Source: Clavaria fumosa (Eukaryota; Basidiomycota; Agaricomycetes; Agaricales; Clavariaceae). From it: a DNA stretch of 64,000 bases. Shown here piece by piece: positions 46,082 to 57,844 of this stretch; the stretch's first letter is position 1, and every line of letters begins with the position of its first letter. The DNA lies in the NCBI GenBank assembly GCA_951802425.1, contig OX637799.1, positions 3,410,001-3,474,000 of the forward strand, written 5' to 3'. The notes under the pieces are model-generated. The model saw only the letters and a program-made list of their open reading frames with translations. It had not been told where the DNA came from and searched no databases. The position numbers were made by a program, and so were the translations under genes.

Positions 46082-47115
46082 ATGCCCCTCCCATCCACCT
46101 CAAATTCCTGTCTTACTTTTAGATACCCGTATCAAGGCGAATTTTCTGGACGGCCCAGTGAACCAGCGCTCTCAATTTCCAACGCCTTCATCAGTGACCC
46201 CGGAATGACCCTTTTTATAGACCCACGACTTCTCTCAGGATTGCCGCTCGTCGATCATGACACTCTAGAGGAGGAGGAAAGCTACCAAGAGCCGCTCGAC
46301 GTTGTACCCCACCAATTCGATGAAGGGCGAACCGGTTGTCGTGCGATTCAGCCCGGCCTTGAAATGTACGAGCTCTTCACCGTTTATTGAGGACATTGTT
46401 TATAATGGCTGGCAGAAACGACCACACCGATGCGTCGTATACCCGACCTGCAGGACAGGCACCTGCGTTTAATAGTGGCTCGCTAGCGGGTCGTACTCTA
46501 GAATGGAGCAACTTGGCTGACACGCCCCCGGGTGGGAATATTTCCTCATCCTCGGGACGCGGAACCAGCCGAGCATATCGGGTCGGCGATGGCGATGGCG
46601 ATGACGCATACGAGGAAGACGACAATGACGACGACTATAAGCCTTCCGGCTCGAAGTCAAAGAAATGGCGTGTTAGCCGTGTCTCGGCGCCCCCGCGCAG
46701 AACAACCCGCCAAGTGACGAAATCTTCCAAACCACCGTCTCCGCGACAACCTCCTTCTGCCGCGCCTACTGACCGTGCGAAACGCCCACGGCTAGGTCCC
46801 CCGGCGGCCCAGCGAGGCAAGGCACCACTGAGTAAATGGAAATGCCCCTATTGCCCGTTTGTCCAGCCCAAACAACGGATGCCTGACCTGCGCCGGCACA
46901 TTTACGCCCACGAGCGCCAGACAAGAACGCCAGAATGGGTCTGCCGAGGCGTGCCTCTCGAGCTTGCCGGAGACTATGACATTGTAGACACCACGCAAAT
47001 GACCGAGTGGAATGGTAGACAGATGGTGGGCGGCTGTCAGCGCGAGTTCAGTAGGCGAGATGCGCTCATGAGGCATTTAAGAAACAAGGCCGGCCACTGC
47101 GCGGGATGGGATTGA
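46082..47115 (+). CDS. C2H2 zinc-finger protein, probable transcription factor
   Basis: The ATG at 46082 (MPLPSTSNSCLTFRYPYQGE) opens a first exon. A 50-nt intron (46365-46414, GTACGA...GGCAG) joins it to NDHTDASYTRPAGQAPAF, which avoids the stop that otherwise follows ELFTVY. The middle is disordered, with an acidic run DDAYEEDDNDDDY and a basic patch SKSKKWRVSR likely serving nuclear import. The C terminus has WKCPYCPFVQPKQRMPDLRR-HIYAH (C-x2-C...H-x3-H) and the paired WVCRGVPLEL...GGCQREFSRRDALMRHL...HC, a pattern common to Agaricomycete C2H2 regulators. Targets unknown. If the intron is not used, the ATG at 46405 (MAGRNDHTDA) would give a shorter protein. Stop at 47113-47115. Confidence 0.7.
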
Positions 47116-47576
47116 GTTGTGTCTCTTCACTCTAGGGGAGGCTTTCAAATTGATTAAAGTCATACGTATCTTATATCACGATTTTGACGCAATGTTGGCC
47201 ATCTAACACTCTGCATTTTCTACATACACTTACCTGCAGATGTACTCCGGGAATGGGAATGCTGTCAACCGCCTGTATACTTGACCAATGAAAAGGACTA
47301 TTTGTAGAAACTTTACAGCTGATGAAAAGATTATGCATCTTCGGTGACTTGATAACATGGCCCGATCATTGCAAATTTGATAATCTCATCTCAAACTAGT
47401 AATTACAATGCGCTTGTAGACATCTTTGCAATTAAACAACTTCAATGACGTGTATGTTGCCTAATAATGTGAATCTGGCCCCCATCATTGTCATCGATTC
47501 GCAAATATTACGCGAGATGGGAAGATAGACACGAAGTTTAATGCTGAGCAACAACGGCCTAGCGCTGTTGATTTTG
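47116..47576. other. Intergenic between convergent C2H2 and SNIP1-like genes
   Basis: 3' regions of two convergent genes, AT-rich. No gene seen. Confidence 0.45.
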
Positions 47577-48637
47577 TCATGCTACTTCGTCGTGCAAAAG
47601 AACATATTCCCTGGTCGAGAGGCCAAACTTGAGCACTGTCAAGGATAGGTCAATATCACTAGCGCTAAGCAGCAAAAATTATGCACACCGTCGCGGACTT
47701 TCAGCTCATAGAATCTTGAGACCGGGATTGCCTCTTCGTTGACATGTGTACCATTAGTAGACTCCAGGTCTATGACAAAAGGTCTACGACCACCGGGTTA
47801 ATTAGCAGTCCCCATTACTCATTACTGAAGGAGAACCTACTTGACGACTGCCTTCGATGTACCGAACTCGTCCTTCTCTTGAACTTGCCTGTCTGTTAAA
47901 GCGTTTCAGAGGCATGTGACCGAAGCACGGCATTTGTTAACAGACATTGGATTACGGCGTGTTGCTTTGAGCAGGACGGGTGTTCAACTGCGATGTCCGC
48001 CACAAGGCGATCCCTTCCAATGAGATACGCGCTCTGTCGATGAATGTGAAGCAAGTCTGAAAAGGCACAGGTCATCCAGGGCTTCCTGGAATCAAAGCAC
48101 ATCTAAGCTCGCACCAACTTGCTCACTGCCTTTGAAAACGTATAGTCTCCAACCCAAAAGTGGCTTTCTAGCTTCTGGGGGTTCGTTGTACTTCAACACA
48201 GTGCTCGTCCCGTCCCTCGCTTTCACCGTATTGGTAGCAGCTGCCAAAAGACCAGAGGACCCAAAGTTGGGTTTCGTCTTGTCTTCTGCAGGGGTGGAGC
48301 GCGAGCGAGACCGGGAGGGCACTCTGCGACGACTGCCGTAGGCTGAAGGGTCACCGTCAACGCCGCGGACACAGCCTTGTTCGCGGTCGTCTCGTTCGCG
48401 GCTCTTGTCTCTATCTCTGTGCGGAGGCCGCTCTCGTCCCTGCGACGAATTGTGGCGCTCGTAACCTCCCCTGCCCCGCAGTCGCTCGTGGCGTCTGTGT
48501 GTATCTTCCCTGCCGCCACGGGCGACGAATCTGGGGTCTCTGTCACCGAAGTCGCGTTCGTCGTAATGATGGTGGCGGTGGTAATCTATACCTCTGTTTC
48601 TGATACGCGGAGGTGGTGAATGAGAACGGCGATGCAT
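47577..48637 (-). CDS. SNIP1/PML1-like FHA-domain splicing factor
   Basis: The N terminus (MHRRSHSPPPRIRNRGIDYH) is rich in Arg, Asp, Ser and His, like many splicing proteins, with an RS-type run SRRRVPSRSRSRS. The FHA part follows: LKYNEPPEARKPLLGWRLYV, FKGSEQV, HIHRQSAYLIGRDRLVADIA, VEHPSCSKQHAVIQ, then YRQVQEKDEFGTSKAVVK, PFVIDLESTNGTHVNEEAIP and LKVRDGLKFGLSTREYVLLH. The Gly-Arg, Ser-x-x-His and Asn-Gly phosphothreonine-binding residues are all kept. Yeast Pml1 and human SNIP1 belong to the RES complex, which aids pre-mRNA retention and splicing. Several short introns. Stop at 47577-47579. Confidence 0.85.
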
Positions 48638-49173
48638 CTGAGGAATGACCTTGCTTTAGCCTCACCAACACGTTGAAAAGTGTGAGAGAATTTATTCCTA
48701 CCATTCGGTAAAAGGCGCACAGGCACAGCCACTCATCGTGCCCACGATGAAAACTGACTTATACTTATAATAAAATTTGTCGTCATGCGGAGAGGAGAGC
48801 AGGAAAGAGCAGGTCAGAGGGGGCGTCAAATTCGCAGATTGTTGTTGCCGGAATCGTTTACAAGAGGGCAGATTGTCAAGTGCTCAGCAGGTCGAGCTTG
48901 AACGTTGAACATATATTGCCTGGGATGTGAGGCTAGGACAGGCCCCCAAACCTATGCAATATGAGAGTTATGCTTAACGATATAACACAGGACGGATGTT
49001 TGCATTCCAGGCTGCATATCGACCAGTTATAAGGATACAAAGTGCATATATGCGCAGTAACGTGTGAAAACGAAAGTGTAATCATGCCGTCCAGGGCCAA
49101 AAAATCAAGGACGTAGGCAGAAGGGGCAACTCGAGAACGAGAAACACCGGGAACCAGTCGTGTGCACTCGCGA
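48638..49173. other. Intergenic between SNIP1-like and Ser/Thr-rich protein genes
   Basis: Promoter side of the SNIP1-like gene and 3' side of the next minus-strand gene. No gene recognised. Confidence 0.45.
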
Positions 49174-49768
49174 TCACGCTGCGGTAATGGTGAATGCGCC
49201 ACTGCGACTATAACTATCACCCGACGATACTAGTGGCCATCCGTCAGCAAAACGGCTATCCATGCAGTCGCTTGATACTCACAAGTGAGGAGATAGTCAC
49301 TCCGTGGTTCCAATTGCGGGACTCTGATCAATATTTTGCCAGCAGTCAAAGGGACGCTTTTTGCTAACTTCCAGACTATCAAGGGAGATGTGGTCAGAGT
49401 CATGCATACAGCGGGCCGGAGGGGGGGGGGGGGAAATTACCTCTTCTCTCATCAAATTCGCTTGCAAAGTAGCTCAATTGAACAATTGCCATCGTGCCAT
49501 CCGGTACGCCAGTAGGATCCCTGTTTTTCGGTTTCGGCTTGTGCTTAGATACATGAGGGAAAGGGAAGACGCACCACACCACGCTAGCAGTGTCCCCTAT
49601 TTTCCAAACCGTTGAAGCAGCTGGGAGGGATATCGTTGGGAAAACGAAACGCGGCACGAGGGAACGTTCCACGAAATCTCCAGGCAATGCCAATGGCATA
49701 CACCAGGTAGAGGACAAGAGAGCAGAGAAGAGCAAAGAAGGGAGCAAGGATTTGATCAGGAAAAGCAT
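49174..49768 (-). CDS. Secreted Ser/Thr-rich (Kre9/Knh1-like N-terminal) protein, short
   Basis: The ATG at 49768 opens a signal peptide (MLFLIKSLLPSLLFSALLSS). The mature part reads ISLPAASTVWKIGDTASVVW, then after an intron DPTGVPDGTMAIVQLSYFA and, after another, WKLAKSVPLTAGKILIRVPQ, EPRSDYLLT, ending SYSRSGAFTITAA at 49174-49176. The order TVWxxG...W...G...VP...DYxLxLxGDS...FTI is the fungal Ser-Thr-rich GPI-anchored membrane family N-terminal domain, related to Kre9/Knh1. The gene stops right after the domain, so the usual Ser/Thr-rich tail and GPI signal are absent and the product is probably freely secreted. A poly-G run lies in the intron at about 49424-49434. Confidence 0.7.
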
Positions 49769-49917
49769 TTCGGCCTGCGTCTATTGTAAGGAATGACAAG
49801 GACAGTGAATTGTTGTTTGATATGAAAGGTCTCCTCGATGTGGGGGGTATTTAAGCGACGAAGGAATTTTGTCTTGGCGGTTTTGCAACGTGCAATGCGG
49901 TTTAGTGTTAGTCTTCA

Positions 49918-50047
49918 TAGTGAACCCAGCACAACCAATGACTAGTGACTAGTTGTGCTGGGTTCATTGTGAAAACTGCATTTAACCGCTAGTAGTAAGT
50001 AAGAAACATAATGAGATTCGCGTAGTACGCGGAATCTCACTATGTTT
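49918..50047. repeat. Paired hairpins, MITE-like
   Basis: Two strong inverted repeats within 130 bp. The first has 15-bp perfect arms (TGAACCCAGCACAAC at 49921-49935, complement at 49952-49966) around a 16-nt loop rich in ACTAGT. The second has arms of about 21 bp (50004-50024 and 50026-50047) containing ATGAGATTC, separated by one base. Weaker flanking complementarity (GCGGTTTA near 49898 and TTAACCGC near 49982) wraps the first hairpin. Confidence 0.6.
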
Positions 50048-50401
50048 TTTTAGTAGGGGGGGGTCAATACACTAGCGCTTGTGTGATTGCGGATGCCTGG
50101 GGTTCATTTCACGCTTTTGTACGCGTTGGCCAGACCACGTGATCCGTAAAGTCGTTTTGGACCGCTGCTGTGGCATTTCCAACTGAACTAGTGTCGCTTG
50201 CGCCAACTGCTATTACAGACTTGGCGCCTCTCCACCACTCGAGCTGTCGCTGCACTGCTGCTCGATCATCAAATTCATAAAATCGTTAGTTCCATTCATA
50301 AAGCAGATGCCACGCGCCGCCGGCGAATCACGAGGATCCAATTACTCCATTATCCAAGTCCAAGCAATCTGCGATTCCATTCGTGTTCGTGACTAGGATC
50401 G
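50048..50401. other. Upstream region of the RIF1-like gene
   Basis: Presumed promoter and 5' UTR of the RIF1-like gene, starting with a G run at about 50055-50061. No gene seen. Confidence 0.4.
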
Positions 50402-53400
50402 ATGGTCGAGCGACAAGCACAACTTTCTCCCGCCAATGATCCATTGAATGATCCAGACTATTTCGTATCTCTTATCAATACCCTTTTAGAATCCACGTCT
50501 AGCGGTGCAACCGACATATGTCTGCACGACGTCATCGATGCCTATGCAACGTTTTCGAGCAAGATCCGGTGTCTCAGCAACCGCCTTTCTCAGCACGAAG
50601 CGCGTTTTCTCGCATTGACATCGTTTAAAGCTCACCACAATAAAATCCACTATTGTATTCGAAGGGATATTCGTCGCTGTTTTGTTGATCCTTATCCGAG
50701 TCACCCGCTGCCACACCCAGCGTCCGAATACTCTGTGCCTTCTGGTTTGCCCGAAGACATGATGAAATACATCGTGGACACCACGTTTCTTTGCCACCAA
50801 GCTTTGCGCACTTTGTCCGATATATTCATGCACGCGACATTATACCTCTCCTTTGACTGTAAGATAACCTAGTATTTGCGCGAAATATCCAGAAGCTGAA
50901 AAATGTGCAGCATGGGAGCTCGAAGCGATGTTTGGAGATGTTCTTGCTATCGTTCTGGCACCGACTCTTCCTACTCCTAATCATAGGAAGACAATTACCC
51001 TTGCGGCATGGATTCTGCAATCACAACGACTGCCAGATTCTGTACTTGTACCCAAACTGCATACCATACTCTCTGCTGTGGCTCGCTTGCTCAAACACAT
51101 TCGTGCCCAAGCTGATGATGAAATGAGAGTTGACGGAATCAAGGTGCCTGATTAGGTCCGCTGCTGCTTCTTTTATACATTGACACATGAACTTCAGACT
51201 ATCTGCGTGTTGTTACACCGGCATTCTTACCATCTCGCACCACTTCTCTCCTCATTGTTGCCCTCAGTACTCATCTACCTTACCTGCGACTCTCTTGAGG
51301 TACGCTATCAAGTAGCATGTATACTCAATTGCTTCGCCTGGTCTAAGATACAAGGAGAAATACCTGGTCACTCAGAGGCAGTAATTTCCAAGCATGTTCA
51401 GGAATTTATCCAATCCCAGTCTTTGAAGGACGAGCCGGCCCCATCTCCGGATCTCACTACCATTATGTCTACATCCTTCACGGTTGACGCTCCTGCATAT
51501 TCAGGGGAGGGTCCAGCCTGGACATTGCTTGTCCTTGCTTCCTTGATCGTCCTCCTCGACCGTTCACTCTTTGCACATCCCGCTTCTGTCAAGCTCATAT
51601 TTACCTCCCTCGCTCGCGCTGCTGCGCATAAATGCAATGCGATCGGTACACTCCAATCTCATGTTTGGCGATGTCTCATCTGGGCGTGGTCGGGTATCCC
51701 TTTGCGACAACCGGGTTCTACAGAGATCCCCGATGTTGAAGAGCGAGCTTTCCTTACGCTCAAACAGGAGCTGAGGGAAGGGTTAGGCGGTGCCCTCGTA
51801 GCCGCTGCTCTCGGCAAAGCGCAGGAGGACGGTGCAGAACATGCGGATGGACAAGACATTCAATTAGAATTTGTCTCAAAATGCGTGACTGTGCTCGACG
51901 AAATGATGAAATGTAACGACCGGTCGGCGCAGCGGCAAGCGCTAGCTATGCTAGCGAGACTGGTCAGCTCTATCGGTGACCCTGTTGTTGCGCATTCACC
52001 GAGGCACGTGTGGAAACGCAACACGATTCTCACGTCGGCCCTCTTCGATGGGACGCTGATGCACGCCAGCTGGGACGAACAAGTTGCATTGGTATGCAGT
52101 TTGGGAGAATTTGACCTCGGTATCGTCCGACAGTTGACCGAAGCCGAGATTCTTCGCCATTGGGATAGTCTGATGGCCCTTCTCGTTCAAGCTGCCCATC
52201 TAGTTTCGGGACAAAAAAACTTTTCCGACGTGCGTGCATCGTTATTACGATTTATGCTATCTTTTCATTCGTTCGGTACCTAGAATCATCTGATTCATGC
52301 TTGGCAGTCTTTGCTCCTCGTTCAGTCACAATTGGCGGAAGGGTGGGAACGCCTCACAACATCTCCATCAGTCTCAGCCAGAGCATGCGCCATTATCGTC
52401 GATTTCCTTGCTTCGCCCCACTCGTCATCGAGCGTGGTCGAGACACAAGCTCGGCGGTTGTATTTGACTGCAAGGCTATGGACGGTGATGACCCAGGTTT
52501 TTGAGGGCGCACTGCTAGCTGCTCCTGCAGAAGTTATCCTTGCGGCTGTCCTCCAATTGGAATTCCCGCTGGATGTTTCTGAGATCGAAAGCCATTGGAG
52601 CGGGTTATGCGCAGCTTTGATACCACAAACCACTCCTTCTGTCGTCGAAAGAATGTGCATCAGAAATGAGGATCAGAGCAAGGTTGATGTAAAGCGGCAT
52701 TTATGGGCTGTCGTGGCGAAACAGTGGTCATCTACTCCGTCGAGTTTCACTTGCGAAGCGGCAGTGGCTCTTCTCGCATTACCACTGAGGTGCAGTTTGC
52801 GGCCTAATCAACTTGCTGAGTTTGCTACTAATTGATCCAATCTCGTTTCCAGAGCTTGGGATATCTCTGAGATTGAGATGGGCCTTTGGGATGATATGCT
52901 TAAGGCTACTTTCGTTGAAGCGGATGCTGTTTCTACTCGACCGACACAGATCATTGAGCGCATTGTGGAGCGCGTCGCTGATGCAACGAACGCGTGTGTC
53001 TCTTTCAGAACTTGGCTTATTGTAAACTTATTTCATGCAATAGGATACGAGACGCACTAAGACTGGTTGCGCTGATCATCGTCCACCTGAATCTTGACCG
53101 CGTCGAAGTATTACCGACGACAGTATTGACGGTCGTAAACCATACTCTCTGGACCCATTATCCGCCGAGGACAGAGCAATTGTCTGCGTTGCTCAAGATT
53201 TTCGGACATATCCGGCGCCTGATTCGTACAGCTACTGATACCACCGTCCTCCATATCCTTGGAATAATGCAATCAGGGCTTTGTGTATGGATCGAGGACG
53301 AATCCGAGGCGTTGCTTGATTCCGAATACAACCGTCATGTAAGTTTTTACTGTATTACGGTCTGAACATTGAAGCATAGACGACATACCAGATTGTTCCC

Positions 53401-54519
53401 CTCTACACTGTGATCCTTGACGCTGCCCGTGAGATTACTCCATCAGGAGATGTGCTTAACAAATTGGCGCCTTTCCTGACTTCCGCTTTCGTCCACGTTC
53501 CACCGCCCGCGCTGGGACCCAGGGCGTTCGCAGAGTTCTGGGAAGAGATTTATGTCAGTGCCGAAGGTATCGGCACATGCCCTGAAGCCATCCAAATTGT
53601 TTTGAAAGCCTATCAAGATGTGTTCGGCGGCAATTTGCTAATTGTGACATCTCAGGACACTGTACGTTGTATTCAATTTAATCAGCGTGGATTGTAGTAA
53701 CGCCGCTGCTTCACTGACAGGTATCCCACGTCCCTGATTCAGAACCGCGCCATGGGTCCGCCCCTAGGGCGAGGCATGGGGCTCAGTCCTCCCTGGCTGG
53801 TCTATCTCCTTATTTCTCCGGATGGTCGATATTCGGGAAGAACTTTGACCAGCGAATCGCGTCTTTGTCAGAAAAAATGAGATTCGCCACCTCGATCTCT
53901 GCTGAAAGTAGCAGCATTGTCATGTCCTCTTCCGAGGTTCAAGGCTATCGTGCCACACCACCGTGGCGTCTCCAGGATGCTGCCAACGGCCTCGGGGCCA
54001 TCTCCCACATTCCTGCGGTTGGCGGAGCGCCTGAAGACACTGGTGCTGCGTTGATCGATGGACTGAGCAATAAACTTTCCTTTGACGCGCCGTGGCATGC
54101 GCCAATTCCTGGGAAGCGATTGCCCGAAAATGGTATGACAATCTTCAAAGTGCACACTACACTGATTGTAACACATGATTTCAGAGGATCGATATGCGAA
54201 ACGGAAGAGGGCCAGTACGGAGCCCGCGCAAAAAACCTTTGCTTATGATATGAATACAGGTATAAGACGAGAAAGGTCTTCAAGGAACTCAATGCTACCA
54301 GAAACTAGCCCGTCTTCTGTATTACTAGATGCCAGGCCGTCCGTGTCGGGGTCGAGAGAAGCATCTATGAACACTTCTGACCTACGCCGAATGCGCCGAC
54401 ACTCAGTATCACACCCAAACCAGTTCTCCATGTCAATGGAGGATGATTATGACAGCTGGGAGGTTGGTCTATCGACTCCGGATGTGCGCCAGTTCAAAGA
54501 GGAATTCGACATGCTTTAA
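50402..54519 (+). CDS. Large RIF1-like (Rif1 N-terminal domain) protein
   Basis: A long spliced gene beginning MVERQAQLSPANDPLNDPDY. Most of it is helical-repeat-like, Leu-rich sequence: EAMFGDVLAIVLAPTLPTPN, LVPKLHTILSAVARLLKHIR, YLTCDSLEVRYQVACILNCF, then AWTLLVLASLIVLLDRSLFA, KLIFTSLARAAAHKCNAIGT and HVWRCLIWAWSG, which resemble the HEAT-type Rif1 N-terminal domain. The C-terminal 200 or so residues are disordered, with an RKRAS basic patch and a conserved-looking end EVGLSTPDVRQFKEEFDML at 54519. Rif1 regulates replication timing and telomere length and recruits PP1; no clear RVxF/SILK PP1 motif was noticed in the readable exons. At least ten introns. The family call rests on overall resemblance, so it is moderate. 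Confidence 0.5.
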
Positions 54520-54524
54520 CCCGA

Positions 54525-54859
54525 TTAGGGCGCACGTGTGAATTGCAGAATTTCTAACGCCCTTAAAGCAAGCATATCGAGGTTTCCAACCCCAGGGTGT
54601 TCAGTTTTGTCCGCGCCTCTGCCAGTTATGCCTGGTGACAAGGCAGGCAGGTTAAACAAGGCGGGGCAACGGTGGGGCGAGGTGATGGGGGGGGGGGGGG
54701 GGGGCGAGGCGATGGCAGGGCGGTGGCGAAGCAACAGCTAAAAGGGGCGAGGGCAGGCGGGGCAAGGGAACAGTGGGGCAGTTGGTGACAAAGCGGGCGG
54801 ATTAACCAAGGTGAAGCGACAGTGGGGTGAAGGCGATGTGCGGGCGAGACGATGGTAGT
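54525..54859. repeat. G-rich low-complexity region with a poly-G run
   Basis: Degenerate GGGGC/GGCGA repeats including a nearly unbroken G run at about 54689-54704. It forms the 3' flank of the RIF1-like gene and runs into the MITE at 54860. Likely a minisatellite; G-quadruplex formation is possible. Confidence 0.6.
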
Positions 54860-54997
54860 CATCAGTGAAATCATTTGGACAGGGGCTAGGTATAAACTGG
54901 TTTTAAGTGGTTTTAAGCGGTTCTTAACACCTCTAGGTGTTATAGACAGGTATAAACTAGTTTATACCAAGCCCCTATCCAAACTATTTCACTGATG
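54860..54997. mobile_element. Small inverted-repeat element (MITE)
   Basis: 138 bp with inverted ends of about 40 bp: left 54860-54900 starts CATCAGTGAAAT and contains TTGGACAGGGGCT; the right end is its complement with a few mismatches. The centre holds a smaller palindrome AACACCTCTAGGTGTT and GGTATAAACTAGTTTATACC. No target duplication is certain (TA follows the right end but is not matched at the left border). Confidence 0.6.
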
Positions 54998-55470
54998 TAA
55001 GGCGGTGCGGGTGGTGGCGAAGCGACAGCAGGGTGAGGGTGAGGGTAGGCAGGACGGTGATGGTGACGCCAAGAGAAAATCACGCCACTTTCAAATTCGT
55101 TGCTTGTCTCCAAACATTAGACAAAGGCTGCCAAGCTGGCGCTGGCGCTAGCCTCAGAGCCAACATAAGGCCGTCCTGTCCGCGGTCCCCACTGTACAGT
55201 AAATTGGGGAATGCTCTCATGTTTCCTGCAGCTCAAAAAAATGGTTGTTGAACCCTCTCTCAGCTCTAGTCAAAATGCCTAATGGACACGAGGTTGCCGG
55301 ATACAGTGGTAATGACGTAATTCGGTATATGAAGAGGCCTCGAGGACCCGGCAAACCTTTTCATTCATGTTTCAAGCTTTGACACATGCCGTGATGGCAA
55401 CCATTGGACCATTTCATATAAGTTGAAAAAGCAAAGTGCCAGACGCAAATTACAGTCGCAAATTACAGTC
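54998..55470. other. Intergenic upstream of the DUF4436 gene
   Basis: G-rich at first, then ordinary sequence. Holds the presumed promoter of the DUF4436 gene. No gene recognised. Confidence 0.4.
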
Positions 55471-56884
55471 ATGCCCTCGCTCAACAAGCGTTGGATAACG
55501 TTCTTCGCCGTGTCTACGGCAGTCATGGTTGCACTCATCTCCGTCCTAGGATTCCTTAACTTCAAGGACGGTGTCAAAAGGAGGAGCAAACTGGGTAAAA
55601 TGATCTCGTCAATCGTGACATCCTTTACCACTCACTCTTTTTCTTGTAAAGTCGCGTTTGGGGTGAACGTAGACTCTACAGACGTGGAAAATGAGTTCAC
55701 CAATTGGACATCTACCGATCCAGCCCTAGCGGTCCTCCTCAATGTTGATGCTTTTGATCCTGGCAGGTCTGGCAATGCAGTATGTTCGGAATTTTGTATT
55801 AATCTTCTAGAACTGACGAAAATCATGCAGCTTGGTTTCCATTTCGAATTCCAACCGATCAACCAACTGGCGTCATTGAATGGGACTCTTATAGTTCCAG
55901 CACTTCCAGGTGAGCTCTGGTAACCCAGGTCGCCTGACGAACATTAGACATGTCCTTTGAACGTCTAGTTCGCCTCTTGCTGGGGACGACAACGGTCGAC
56001 ACCCCCGCCAAGACGGTCATGGCGGATCGCCCCATAAGTCAAATTCTGGTAAACCATTAATCTTGTCTTTGTTGTACGTCTGATCCTACAATTGTAATTC
56101 ACTTGAAGACAGGGGACATCAACAGGTATCCGTTCGACGTATATTCCGCGGACTACACTATGGCAGCATTCACATCATCCAAACCTCTACCCCTCACGGT
56201 GTTTGGACTCGGCACTGTCCAAGGTTTCAGTATCGACACAAAGTTCCAGGGCTTGACCGACGACGGATCACAGCTGCAAGTCACCTTTACGGTCCGCCGC
56301 AGCGATACCTCCATAGTGTTCGCAATCATTATCTTCACATGTATGCATGTAAACTTTTATTATTCTCGAACGTCACACTGATCCTGGAGTCTGAAAAGTC
56401 ATGTGGGCTCTTAGTCTTAGTATCTTCATCACCGCCATGTCTATATGGTTCAGGGAGAAGAAAGTGGAACCTGCGATCATTGCCATTTCGTCGGGGCTAT
56501 TGTTTGCCTTGCCAAATGTGCGAAACAGTCAACCAGGCATCCCCATCGTTGCCGGAACAACGTCTGATAGTGAGTATACATTTCTATCATCGATACATTG
56601 CTGACGCGCTCCTCTACAGTGGTCGGCTTCTTCTGGAATTTGTTACTTGTTGCTATCAGGTATGATCCCTCACGAGATTCCACGGCAGCGCTCTTTGTCT
56701 GATTCCCCCCTCTCCGAATAGCGCCGTTTCTCTGCTCATCAAATATATCACCCAGAATAGACGTGTAGGTTAACATCAGTTAAATTCATAAAATCTGCGT
56801 TCCTGAGTCTAGTATTTTCAGGAGCGACCGAAATACATCGCTGACCCTGAATATTCGCCAATAGTGGTTTCTCTCAATAAATAA
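55471..56884 (+). CDS. DUF4436-family membrane protein
   Basis: Starts MPSLNKRWITFFAVSTAVMV with a first membrane helix (about residues 8-27). The extracellular or lumenal part includes GVNVDSTDVENEFTNWTSTD and, after introns, TGDINRYPFDVYSADYTMAA, LTVFGLGTVQGF and LQVTFTVRRSDTSIVFAIII, which is the DUF4436 core with its YPFD motif. Three further helices follow: FAIIIFTCMWALSLSIFITA, IISSGLLFALPNVRNSQPG-type segment and FFWNLLLVAISAVSLLIKYI. Ends RPKYIADPEYSPIVVSLNK at 56882-56884. The family is widespread in fungi and actinobacteria with unknown function. About seven introns. Confidence 0.8.
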
Positions 56885-57075
56885 ATAAAAATGGTGGACC
56901 AGTTACTCGTTTGCCATGACCATTGAGACCTCCGTGCTGTTGGCTTAGGTAGAAGAAATACATCTGACCTTCTTTCATCTTGCATAATCAAGTTTGGCAG
57001 CACATGAAAGCAGTGCAAAGTGAGATAATAGGCCTGAGGAATTCTAAAATTGGGACAGATGGCTGATATAATGAG

Positions 57076-57160
57076 CCTCTGCTTTCGTCGCACACTCGTT
57101 TTAGGGCAAACGGAGTGCCCGACCGGGCTCCCCGGGCTTTTAGAGATGCAAGAAGGGCTA
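57076..57160 (-). repeat. B2 copy of the Ngaro split repeat (element 3' end)
   Basis: 85 bp that ends the element on its 3' side. It has no mismatch to B1 that I could find. The border is set where the two copies cease to match. Confidence 0.88.
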
Positions 57161-57236
57161 CCGACTATGTAAATACATGCGACACAAATACAAGAAGCAG
57201 AAGGTAGAAACACAAAAATAGGGAGAGGTGGGTGGG

Positions 57237-57652
57237 CCGAAGAACTGATGAGTGATAAGTCTAGAGTAGTGAATGAGTGCGAAACGCAGAATGAGCGTAG
57301 CGTGTCCAGGGTACTTACTAGAGAGACGCGAGTGACGAGCTAGCAAGAAGCGAAAGAGTCAGAGCGTATCTAGTGAGCCGCTGGGGGGTCAGCGTTGCAG
57401 CTGAGCACGGGCACGGAGTGCGTACCGACACTGGGCTGCCTCAAGCTGGTGGGCGAAGGCAAGCAGTGCGGAGAGGGGGCCGCGCGCACGGTCCTGTCTC
57501 AGCAAGTATCCGCTACGGGCCATAGCACGAGTGCGGAGACGGCGCGACGGCAGCGGCAGCGGCATGGCGCTGGCAAACAAGCGACACTTGAGGCGGTGTC
57601 ATTCGCATGCTGGGGCAGAGGCCTCAGAAAATGTTCCTTACCCTCGGAACCC
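57237..57652 (-). repeat. A2 copy of the Ngaro split repeat
   Basis: 416 bp between B1 and B2. Differs from A1 at 57327 (C against T) and 57375 (G against A). Followed in element sense by a 76-nt linker (57161-57236) before B2. Confidence 0.92.
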
Positions 57653-57665
57653 ACAATTACTTCGA

Positions 57666-57750
57666 CCTCTGCTTTCGTCGCACACTCGTTTTAGGGCAAA
57701 CGGAGTGCCCGACCGGGCTCCCCGGGCTTTTAGAGATGCAAGAAGGGCTA
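57666..57750 (-). repeat. B1 copy of the Ngaro split repeat
   Basis: 85 bp, same as 57076-57160. It lies 13 nt before A2 in element sense and 94 nt after the recombinase stop codon. Confidence 0.9.
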
Positions 57751-57844
57751 TGAGGCGTATGGAGTGAGTGAGTGAGGGGGATGGAGGCGGTGAAAAGAGA
57801 TGAGGTGTGTTGTGTGTGATGGGTGACGACTGGTATGTGACACC

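Noticed and set aside
48223..48619. Alternative frames over the Arg-rich part of the SNIP1-like gene
   Set aside because: Shadows of an Arg/Ser-rich coding region, whose composition keeps other frames open.
57389..57580. 63-codon frame found twice (also at 62803-62994)
   Set aside because: Both copies lie in the A repeats; they recur because the repeat recurs, and the opposite strand is open as well.
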